Shown: positions 12,201 to 24,200 of the stretch, in pieces | Position numbering within the stretch: position 1 is the first letter of the stretch | Layout of the letters: every line of letters begins with the position of its first letter | Source: Aplysia californica | Taxonomy: Eukaryota > Mollusca > Gastropoda > Aplysiida > Aplysiidae | DNA length: 64,000 nt | Direction of reading: 5' to 3' | Assembly: GCF_000002075.1 (NCBI RefSeq) | Contig: NW_004797526.1 | Coordinates: forward strand, 587,319-651,318 | Program-made: the position numbers and the translations under genes | The notes under the pieces: generated by a model | The model's input: only the letters and a program-made list of their open reading frames with translations | The model's database searches: none | Told to the model about the DNA's origin: nothing

Positions 12201-15200
12201 GTGAGAGGAGTAAATGATTGTTCTAAACACAAACCACTAAACGACAGCCCTGCTTGGCACTAAAAAGTCTTAAACCCCCTCCTCCAACAACATGCTGAGT
12301 CAGCGTGTGTGTAGATATAATTTTCCCTTTCCCTTTGTCCATGCTAATCCATCTACCTTCATTTTAACTCATGCAACATATGGTAAAGCAATTCAGAAAA
12401 GTTAATTGCCTTGAATTCAAACTCTTTTTTTTGGGCAGATTTCTATTTTTAAGTATGCTATTTATTGAGTAAAAGTTCTTTTACACCAAAAAGAGGGCTC
12501 TTTGGCGGATTGCTCGTAGGCAGAGACTACAAGTAATCATCTGCCCAAGAAGACCACGCGCACAACGTAACATGCCCCCCCCCCCNNNNNNNNNNNNNNN
12601 NNNNNNNNNNNNNNNNNNNNNNNNNNNNNNNNNNNNNNNNNNNNNNNNNNNNNNNNNNNNNNNNNNNNNNNNNNNNNNNNNNNNNACAACAGACAACCCA
12701 TCTAAGATAACTTTTCTCCTCAACAATGGGCGACCGTTTAAGACATGTCCAACTGTATATCTAACTTTTCCCCTCAACAATGGGCGATCCTCTAAGACAT
12801 GTCCAAGTGCATATCTATCTATTCATCTGCATCTATATCCATCTACACCAGCTCCAAATCATTACTGTCATCACACAGTATTAGTTGAAGCCGATGGCAA
12901 GTCACAAAAAAATTCAAATAAAACAGCCACAAGCGACAAATGGGCTGCAGAAATATCAACTAGAAGAGCTCTTCAGCTGTTTATGACAAAATTGAAGGCT
13001 TTTACAATGAATACAGAGCAAAGCTACGCCCCCAAATGGCAACAAAAAATCACAACAAACAAATTAAAAAAAACCCACCCTGCCATGTGATCACAACACC
13101 TGTGATTATAACAAGCCAATGAAATAATGACAAGAACATTTCCCTACCTGACAATGTACAAATGGGCTCTCCTTCCTTTGGTTTCGTGAGGCGACTTGAA
13201 AATTGAGCAGGAATATCTAATGACAGATCTGGGGAATGCAAGCAAAACAATGGCTCAGGTCGATTCAACACTAGCCCTACTAGATGTTTCACTTCAGAAT
13301 TTAAAAACTCAAAACTTTTGTCTGACAGTGCAGGTATCTGGTCTAGAGTAAGGAAATTGATCACAACCCCCCTCCCTCTTTGCTACTGCGCAGGTTGGGT
13401 TTGCCAGCCCACACGCCTCAGATTGGATATAAATTATGATTTGAACTAATTTCCACTATAGAGCAATTTTTGCTGCTTGATGACATCCACTATGGGCATG
13501 ATAGATATAATAAAATAGAATCCATTTCAAGCACACATAAATTTAACAACTTACCTAAGAAAGGATCATGCTTTTTTGACTCGACACCACATATAAGACA
13601 GTGGACTTCACTCTGAAGCAGACCACCAAAGATAGCAGTGACAATAGTGCTCTTGCCCTTTGGGCCGATGTACGGGGAATTGTTATTTGGATAAGGTAAC
13701 AATTCTAACAGCTCAATGTGAAGTCTGTCCAAGAGGTAACGCATGAATTCATGGGCATCCTGCTGCTGGTAGCCCCTGTGAACAAAAAAATAAAAAGCAA
13801 TTTAGAACCGTAACAAAAAAGTAGACGCTACTTCGGAAAAAAGGTCAATATTATATTCTAAAAGAGGTTCCACTGATATAGGAACTTGTAACCTTGACCC
13901 CAGATAAAAGAAAATCAACTCCACATATCAGTATATCACATCTAACATGCAAAAGAAAATTTTATGAAAGCAGTTAAGGTGACAATCAAAAGCATTAGAT
14001 TCACTGTAAGTGAAGAGGGACCAAAATGAGCCAAAGTCTATAAAAATTACATTTATTCGCACGCTTGCACACACAACTACTACTGCGAATGCATGGGTAT
14101 CTGATGTAGTAAAAATCGAAATGACAAGAGTAGCACACTGCTGTTACATAATCACAAATGCTAGAAATGTATGGACTGTCATCTCTTTCCTTTGTATTAC
14201 TACTAAACTGCATGTCCTATGTAAGTTCACTGGAGTTACCTGCATTAAAGCAGTACACAAGTCTCTTTGACATTACAGAAACTGAAATACATCCCCAATC
14301 TCACTGTCCAGCACCTGCTTAGCCCCCAATGGCACAAAGTATCAGTTTCATATGGAAAATAGACACCCCTGCCCCTCATACATACATACATACACATACA
14401 AGCATAAAAATAAGCTCAAATTGATAGGAATTTCAGTTGCTGTTTCTTCACTTATTTCTAAAAGACAGAAATCTTTTTTTTAAAGCAGAAGAGTTTTGAC
14501 ATAAAAACATTCAACCCACAAATATGAAAAAAAAGTTACAAAAGATGATTTTTAAAATTGAAAGGCTGGTTGATACAGAGTTTAGAATATACAATATATT
14601 ACACAGCAACAAAAGTAGTTTTAACAAAGCAAACCCAAATACTTAAAAAAAAGCATTACATTTCAACAGAATTATGTATTTACCTAAATCTAGGGACAAC
14701 TTTCCAAACTACAGTGAAAAGAGATTCTGGAGAAATAGCTCCTTTTGTTCCTTGCCAGAGTGCAACAAGAGTTTTCCTCAGTTCTTCGACCAACAGCCTG
14801 TAAACAATGAAAGAAACAAAATAATTTTAGACAACACAGTGAGAAAATTTTAATACATTTTAACGGAAAAAAATGTTAATGAAAAAGATAAGTTTTTCAC
14901 AGCTAACAAAAAGCAGAAAAGTGAGAAACTTAAAAAAATACACAGTGTAACACAATAGTTCTACACCTGGTGCCCAAATAGTAGCTTTATGAGCACAAAA
15001 ATAGATTTTTAAATATATAAAACTGCTCAAAGGACAATCTTTCCAGTCTGAACGAGAAAAGCTCCAACTCCATCATGAAAAGATTATGATTTAAAAAAAT
15101 ATATTTAAAAAACACCAAAACACTTACACATCTTCGCCAGAATCCTTTGCCTTTCGAGCGATGTGAACTTTCTTGGCTTTGAGTATTTTGTCGTCTAATG

Positions 15201-18200
15201 ATGGTAGTTGTTTGATGTAGCCACAGAACTCTTGTATATTGCTGAAAAATGTCACAAATGATAATTTTGTCCACAGACACCCCTCCCCCCCATTAAAATA
15301 AAATATCATACATTTACAGGAGTACCAAAAAGCCTTTATCTTAAACTTACAAGGCTTTAGCACTAGGGAAACCAAAGCCATTACTAAAAATTCTACTAGA
15401 CCCTGTTAGAAACAGTTTACAGTGAAACAAAACCTGATCATTCAGAACTTCAGCCTCTAAGCACTGAGACAGCGCCCTTCCTAAATGACTCATGTATACA
15501 TACGGGTCAGCTGGGAAGCCAAGGCTACACTGAAAATGAAATTAGTACTTTTAGCTTCATTAAAAATTTAAATGTACGAATAACCATACAGCTTGCAAAG
15601 AGTAAACTCTGCCAGAAGCAAAACCATACTTCATAAGCTTAAAACAGAAAAATCTGAAAGATGACCCCATTCTTCGAGAAGTAAATAAGCAATCAACCAA
15701 CTCCAACAAGCAATATTTCCATGACGCCTCAAAAAGTTGCGGATACACATGTTGCATACCAAGATTGAAAAAAATATGGAAAGACAAGATAGAAAAACAT
15801 GTTAACTTACCTTAATGACTGTAATACAGCATTCATGAAGCATGTATTTCCCAAATTTCTAAGCCCTGAAGCCTTTGGTCTGCGTTGCTTATTATCCTTA
15901 AAAATAGAAGATAAAACTTATTAAAAATATTGAAGAAAAGAGAAAAAACTTGAGTTTCGTTTCATTACATTTAAATGTCATCACTGAGGAACGAGTGAAA
16001 AAAAAAAGAATCCAGAAAAAACAAACAAAACTTAAGACAGCAACAAGTACCCCACACTTCAATATCAAATGCTGAGCCTGAAAGTAAATTTTTAATTCAA
16101 GCTCTTCCAATAAGAATAAGAGTGGTGTGAAGTGTGATCGCGATTTAATTGTTCTATACTGCTCCCACATTATACAATTTTTTCCCTGACAAATTAGCGA
16201 TAACGATAACCTATGAGCAACATAACATTATTAACCCTTCCAGCCATTTTTGTGCACTCTCTAACCTCAGTCCCAGCCAATAGGCCAGTACAGGAGTATT
16301 TTAGAAAAAGAGGCATGTATTCTAAAAAGTGATGTAGTATCTTTGTAATGATGTTTAGATAATAACATAAAACAATGTTTAGAGGTACAGTCGAACCTGT
16401 GTAAGACGGCTACCCATTGGCAGGAAGAAAAGTGGCCATCTTCAAGATGAAGAGAACAAACCATTTCCCTCTGAGGTCCCAACTGAAGGTTGTAGCATTG
16501 TTGTCGTTGCTGCTGTTTTCGTTGGTTTGTTTCTTGTTTGCTTTTATATTTTGTTGCTTATTTTGAGCAAGGGTGACACTAAAACGAATCGTGTCAGACA
16601 AGTAAGGCAGAGTGCCATGGTAAAATAAACACATGGGTCGCCACCACTTGACCCGGAGAATGAGTGACGCTCCTATTGCAAGTTCATGTTGGCGTCCATT
16701 GTTACAGACTGGGTACACAGTGACCACTCATCTCACTGACAATTTGTGTTCTGGGTGAGGCTTATGGGTTATGAGGGATCACACGCTTACCTCGCCAGCA
16801 GCTTAAAATTTGTTATCTATTGGTCAACAGTGGGAGGGGCCAACACGATCGGTTGGAGGGAACTACCTAACAACAACGACAGGTGATTGGATTATGACGG
16901 CTCGCCCACAACACCAGGGGCCAATGAGTCATTAGGACAAAACGTAATGGAGTCACTAAGGTGGCCATCTAAGAAAGGTGTTATTGTTTGGAGTAATAGG
17001 GGATGTATGTTCAAATATAGTGGCCGTGGCCACGTTGGACAGGTGGCCGTTTTACACAGTGAAATTATATAGTAAAAACGTAAGGGGGGGAGAAATAGAA
17101 AGTGGCCATTTGTACAGCTGGGCGTCTGGCCGTCATGGCAGGTTCGACTGTAAGTAAACAAATATTATGCCAATTAAAGTTTAATTAGGTTCGCTAATTT
17201 TGAAAAATGCACAAATACGGTACCCCCCGATTCAGAATATATGCTCTTCGGATGGTGGGAGGTACAAGTGCTGCTGAAAATATACGTGCACGGGGCTGGA
17301 AGGGTTAAGAGTCAAAAGCATGGTCACAATTCTTTAAATTGGAGCATATGAACAGTGAACAGAATCTTTTCCCTCCATGCCATGCAGGACTTAAAAATTC
17401 CACTGCTTCATAAAGTCGAGAGGCTTGTAAATTTTTTAAAAAAGATGCAACACAAACCCTTTTCCGTCTCTTGTGATCTCTGTCATTCTCCAATGAGTCT
17501 GAAGAATCTCGACGATGAACTTTGCCTTTAGGTACATTCTGGTCACTACAAAGAAATACATTACCATCGATTAAAACCACATCTATCATTAAAGTTCAAC
17601 ACATAATTATTGTCTCATTCATTCTTGTTACTGTCTTTAACACTTAGCCTCCACTTCACGCCGATCGGCGAGCTTCCGGTTTAGCCCCTTGACTCCACAT
17701 CACGCCTTTCGGCGTTGTGTACCCTAGTGACTGCATAACAACCAAAATCATTCTATTTATCAGTCATAGTGAACTCCCCTTTGACATGCGCACTAAATAT
17801 CAAAAGCTACTTCCTTCCGCGTCCTTTCTCAGCCTTTTGCGGGAAAATTGACGGTGCGAATGCTTTGTCTCGTGTTGTGAATCGAAGTGATGGCATCTAC
17901 CAGTGACAACTCTATTTTTCGCCACGATGACGACTCAGGAGACGAGTTTCCTGATGATGTTAGCGATGCTTCTACTATTAGTTACACTGTAGGAGGATCT
18001 GAGGAAACAAGTAGGTCTTCGTCTCCTGTTCCTTTTGTTTGTGATGAGCCTAGTTCTAGTTCTAGATCTAGTACTACGACAGCGAGGAGGAGACCGACGC
18101 CTGGGGCTGCACGTCAACAAGCCAGTAGATCTAGGCCTACAGCTAACCACGCTCATCAGTTTGACTGGCTAGTCTACGACGATCGCGATCCCTACGAAGC

Positions 18201-21200
18201 AGAACGATGGATGCCAGCATTCTCTTCACCTACAGGCATTGTTGTTGACAGCAGCAACTTTGATGCTGTCAAATACTTCAGCTTGTTTTTCACTGACGAT
18301 GTCATCAACTTGCTGGTGAGGGAGACAAACGCCTACGCCAGACACTGTCTACTCGCTCGCGACTGTTACTACAAGGAACGGTGGAAAGAAACCGATGCGG
18401 TGGAGATGCGAGCTTTCATAGGACTGCAAATAGGTAAGACGAAGTCTTTGTTTTTATTATATTACATTCGTAGTGTTAGATCTAGATTAGATCTAGATCT
18501 AGTCCATGAGATCTATGAATGAATGAATGTCATAATCTTTCATCCAAGTATTCTTATCATGGTCCTCGGGCTTGGCTGTCCTAGTTCATGAGTATAGAGT
18601 TGTGTTGTAGGCTATAGATCTAGATCACATGGGGCATGGGGAGAGTGCATGTCACATGTGACATGTGTTTGTGTGAGTGGACATATTACTAAATTAGATC
18701 TAATCTATGCGTTTGTTTGTGTTATGAATCAGGAGTGTTGATCATGGTCCTTGTGCTTGGAGTCCTAGTTCATGATTATAATTTTTTTGTGCATAGATTA
18801 CATGGGAGAGTGTATGTCACATGTGTTTGTGTGAGTGGACATAGAATCTTATGACATGAATATTTATAGTTTGTCGTTATGACACTAGACGTCTAGTATT
18901 AGTTTACATTGCGAAAAGAGAAGGTTGGTATATTTCGTTTGATTGTTGTTAGCATATAATTTAGAAGGAATATTGATCTAAAATATTGTAACTTTACTTG
19001 GGTAGATTTGGTGTCTATATATAGATCTATATATTATGTGGGCGCCGAGGCGTCGGTGGCGATTTGGTTAGAACATTGACTCATGCGCTATACATGTGCT
19101 ATTATTATTTTATATATTTTATTGGTTTGTCTTTTTTATTGTTACATTGTCAAGTGATCAGTGATTGTAAAAGTGTTATGTTGAACATGCGATTTCCAAA
19201 TTTCACACTTTTTTTCTCGTGTTTATAATTCACAGCCATGGGCTTCAGTCCGAAGAAAAGTCTGGAGGACTACTGGGACAGCTACTGGCTGTTTGAGACT
19301 AAATTTAGCGACGTCCTCTCCCGCCACCGGTATCAGATGTTGCAAGCCTTTTTTCATGTGAGTGACATACAGACACACATTCCTCGTGGTCAGGATGGTT
19401 ACAAACCACTAGCTAAAATTCAGCCTCTGCTCGACCTCCTTGTTCCGCAGCTGTCTGCGGTGTACTACCCTCATCGAGAGATCAGCATTGACGAGAGCAT
19501 GGCGCGGTTCAAGGGCAGATGTCACTTTCGTCAATTTATGCCCGACAAACCGACCAAGAGGGGTTTCAAGGTGTTCGTCGTTTGTGATGCCCGTAATTAC
19601 TATGCCCTAAACCTCATGATATATACTGGTAAAGAGCACTTTGTCGTTCCTCAGGACAAGAGTTTCACCGAGCATCTCGTAACTACTCTTATGGCACGGT
19701 ACATGGACAAAGGGCATGTCCTGTTCATGGACAACTTTTATTCTTCTCCGTCGTTGTTTGCGACTCTTCAGGGTGCTTTGACTGGTGCTGTCGGCACTGT
19801 TGTCGAAAGTCGACGTGATTTCCCAGCTGAGCTGAAGCGCGCAAACCTAATTTTGAAAAAAGGAGACGACCCTGTGTTTTACAGGTCCAACGACATGGTC
19901 GCTGTCTCCTGGCACGACACGAAACGTGTAAACCTCCTGAGCACGGTCCATACTAACAATACTGTGCACAAGCGCATTCGTGCGAAAGATGCCCCAGGCG
20001 GGTACAGGTCTGTCGACAAACCGGTCATCGCGGACACGTACAACTCATTCATGGGTGGCGTGGACCATTTTGACCAGCTGATGAAGAACTACGCGTATCC
20101 ACACCGCAATTATAAATGGTACCACGCCCTGTACCACTACCTGAAAGACCTTTCTTTGGTCAACGGCTGCATCCTCATGGTGCGAGATGGCCATTCGACA
20201 TCTGCAAAGGATTTCCGCAAATCTGTGGTGGACGCCCTCATTCGGCCTCACATGATTCGGCGACAGAACGACAGACACCAAACAAACAACGCTGTCGATC
20301 GCCTAAATGCTGCAGCCTTCGGGCATTTCCCAGCAAAATTTGCAGACCCTAAGCACCGCCCCGTTTGCAAAGTCTGCGCTTCCGTCAAGAAACGTGCTCA
20401 GTGTCGGCATTATTGTCCCACGTGCAATGTTGCACTTTGTATTGACAACTGCTTCAGAATATACCACACGGCAAAAGATATCAAGGAAGCAAGGCAACAG
20501 CTGACTCAGTGAACAGTTATGTGTGTGAATTCATATGTGCTGATGGATTATTTTGCGCCAGTGAGTGAGTTGGGCTAATTCTAGTCAATGTCACACTATA
20601 TTTGCATGTGTATGCCAACAGAACAACTGCACTTCAAAACAGCTAACATGATAATATAGTTTTCAGTATTGTGTCATTCTAACCTGTGGTATATTTTTTT
20701 ACATCTTGCTCGTTGTTTCATGCAGATCACTTTCACACAAAAGCTATCCGTTTCTTAGAAATATTATTTTTGCGTTTTTCCCAATCGGAACATTTTATTC
20801 AAAGTTGTTGTCTTTTTTTCGTATTTCTTGTGTTTTCTACATATTTCCTCTATTTTCATGGGCTCAAAACAGTTTCATGTTTTGTGTGAGACGTGGTATT
20901 GCAAAAATTTGAATTGTGCTAAACAATTTGTGTGCTGAGGAAATTTCTTCCGAGTTAGACTTTCAGCACCTTTAGATTCTATTTTCCTTCCGACTCACTC
21001 AATACGTAAATACTTCTATGCGTATGGTTCATATCATTCGCAAATGGTCAAATTAATTTTGAAGCAAGTTTTAGATGGTATCTGTTTTGATTTTTTTGTT
21101 ATTCTACTGCCAAAAAAAGCAAATTTGGGCTTTTTTGTGTTATACTTGATCATTACATAATCAAAATGGCCGCCTTTTCCGCATATATATGTTTTTTTTT

Positions 21201-24200
21201 TCCGTTTTCTGAATGCTCTGTCAATTATTATGCACCCTGCAAAATTTCATGATGATACATGTATTAGTTTTTGAGAAATTTGAATTTTACTGAACCACCC
21301 TATGCTGTGAAAATAGCCTCCGATTTAGACTGTTTCAGTACGTTTCCGTATTTCCTTCCGACTCCCTCAAAATGCGAAAATACTTCAATTTCTATGGTGC
21401 ATATCACTCAGAAATGGTCAAATCAACTTTGAAGGGTGTTTTAGGTGGTATCTGTTTTGATTTTTAAATTATTCTACTTCCAAAGAAGCAAATTTTGGCC
21501 TTTTTTGTGTTATAATTGCTCATTACATAATCACAATGGCCGCTTTTTCCGCGTAATTTTTTTTTTTTTTTTTTTTCTGAATGCTTTGTCTATTCTTATG
21601 TACCCTGTAAAAATTCATGATGATACATGTATTGGTTTTTGAGAACTTTGAATTTTACTGAACCACCCTATGCTGTGAAAATAGCCTCCGATTTAGACTG
21701 TTTCAGTACGTTTCCGTATTTCCTTCCGACTCCCTCAAAATGCGAAATTACTTCAATTTCTATGGTGCATATCACTTAGAAATGGTCAAATCAACTTTGA
21801 AGGGTGTTTTAGGGGGTATCTGTTTTGATTTTTGTATTATTCTACTTCCAAAGAAGCATATTTTGGCTTTTTTGGTGTTATAATTGCTCATTACATAATT
21901 GCAATGGCCGCCTTTTCCACTTTTTTTTTTTTTTTTTTGCCTTTTCTAAATGCTTCTTCTATTCTGATGCACCCTGTAAAATTTCATGGTGATACCCATA
22001 TTAGTTTTTGAGAAATTTGAATTGAACTGAACCACCCCTGTGCTTTGACAGTGGCCTTCGATTTAGCTTGTTTCGATACCTTTTTTATTTTCTTCTGACA
22101 CTCTCAAAAACCAGAAATACTTCTGTTGCTGTGGTTCATGTCACTCACAAGTGACCAAATAAACTTTGTAACATGATATATGAAATATACCTTGTTGATT
22201 TGAATGTTTTACCCCTCCAAAACAGCCATTTATACCTTTTTTCATATAATATCTCATTATATATTCAAAATGGCCGCCCTGGTTACGTGGTAAAAAAATT
22301 TTTTTTTTCAAAATCTATATGTCAATTCAATTTTCTAAGACTGCTGAAAATTTGAAGGTGATCTGTGCAATCATTACTGAGAAAACTACATTTTACTGAA
22401 CTACCCCCATTTTTCTGGAATTGCTGCTCAGTGGTGCGTGGAGGAAAGGGTTTTTCCTCTATATCCTATGTGGGGGAAAAGTGTTAAGCCGCATCCCTGA
22501 TCTTAAGGTAGCTAAGATCAAACACAAAGCTTTCTCGGATATGGGTGAAAAAAAAAAAAAGAGTGTATTTCAGCAAACAAACTTAAAACATTCAAAACGA
22601 GGAGAATAAAAATTACCTGTTCACTTGACAAATATTTAAACCACTGTAAAGATGATACTTAACAAAATATAAGTGTTGGAGTTCATTTCAACAACCTTAA
22701 TCACATAGCAAAAATTCCAGTTTTAATCTCATATACCTTTCAGGACAAGGTTCACTGTTGTTTGTCACTTGGGTTAAGGACTGGTATTGCTGCCGCAATT
22801 TTTGAAGATGACCAAAACTTGTGTCGTTGATGATGAACTCATCACATTTGTAACTGGGGGAAAAAAAAGCACTGCTATGTAAATCTATGCTCATTGAAAA
22901 TTACTTGTGGACATCATGACATGCCAGTGAGTCAAGATTCTTTCAGGAACATTTTCTATAATCTAGCATTAAACTGAGCATGCCTTGATACAAATGCAAT
23001 AGCTGACTAAAAGTGAGGCTTTTTGACAAAGGCAATCCAAAACGTGATAGACAGAGAAGGGAAACTAAACAAAAACGGTCAGTGACAATTCATGGTACAA
23101 CAACAGTGAATTCATTGAGCAAAGAGAAGCACATCAACATGATAAATCCATTTAAGGTTGCGGAAGAGCAAAACAATTGGAAGGAAATAGTACAGACAAA
23201 GAGAGGGTTACGGTAAAGGCACTTTGGTAATTCATGTTCTTAGCCTAATCACTTATGGTTGGTTATGGCATCTGCAGCAAAATTTTGAACAGCTGCATGG
23301 TTACACAGGGACAACTTTTTAAATATATCTACACACCACCAAGCCATGTGGCATGATGGGCTATAACTACTGCCCCAAGTTCACTATACTCCTATCTTAG
23401 GTAACAAATGGTATCTCTGCTGTCATCTGAAAGGTACCAGTACCATTAATAATGTATTCTTACCAGAACGCCATGAGATTTTGGCAGTCCATACAGACAG
23501 CATGAAGTTCACTGTGAGCTTCATGATGTTCCTTGGCATGACCTTTCACATACCTGGCAAGAATGAGAGAAAGAGGTGTTAACACAAAAGCTTATTTTTA
23601 TTGATCCCGAAAGAGGTCTAGGCAAAGTTGAACTTGAACTGGTAATGTAGTATAAAACTAAAACACATAGAGATAAAATCAGAATATAATTCCTTTTCAC
23701 ACTGGGCAAAAAACCAATAGACGACTCATTATAAGACAGAACATGCATCATACACTCTTGAAACAAATCCCAGTTGTTTAAAACAAATCTGGAGATGGGG
23801 CAAAAGAATATATATCTGTCAATTCTTGGTCACTGTAATGTTTTATTAATCATAATTTCAATACAGTAGTCTCCGCCTTATGGAGCGCCATACAAAGGCA
23901 CAATCCGATCAAACACAACCGTTCGTCATATATGGCAGTTTTTTACTTTATAATTTAGACGTACAAAAGCACAGTTACTTCCTTTAAACGCACGCTTCGA
24001 ACCCTCAAACAAGCAGACAGGTAAAGCTAGACAAAGAGAAATTTTTTACACAAACCTACACAGCTTGCATGGACAAGTCTAAACACACATAAGATATTCG
24101 GTGAAGAGAGTGATGGAGAATGTTAACCCATCATACTGTCCACAGACACAGAGAGAGGTCAAGGACTGGGTGAGCAATATGTTTGGGGTGTGTGGGTGTG

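Larger units (their letters stand above)
17637..22487 (+). mobile_element. piggyBac element, apparently complete, in usp3 intron 4
   Basis: TTAA sites at 17637-17640 and 22484-22487 bound inverted ends CACTTAGCCTCCAC and CACTTTTCCCCCAC (11 of 14 match). The left end carries two diverged copies of a motif of about 34 bp centred on CGCCGATCGGCG (17659-17670) and CGCCTTTCGGCG (17703-17714). Inside are the transposase gene (17890-20512) and four tandem units (20931-22407). It lies antisense to usp3. The intact gene suggests a fairly recent insertion; the end mismatches suggest age or loosely matched ends. The right boundary rests on the short inverted repeat plus TTAA. Confidence 0.75.

Noticed and set aside
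12481-13090. Frames of 99 and 172 codons around the assembly gap
   Set aside because: They cross 100 N, and the flanking parts are repeat-derived sequence in a usp3 intron.
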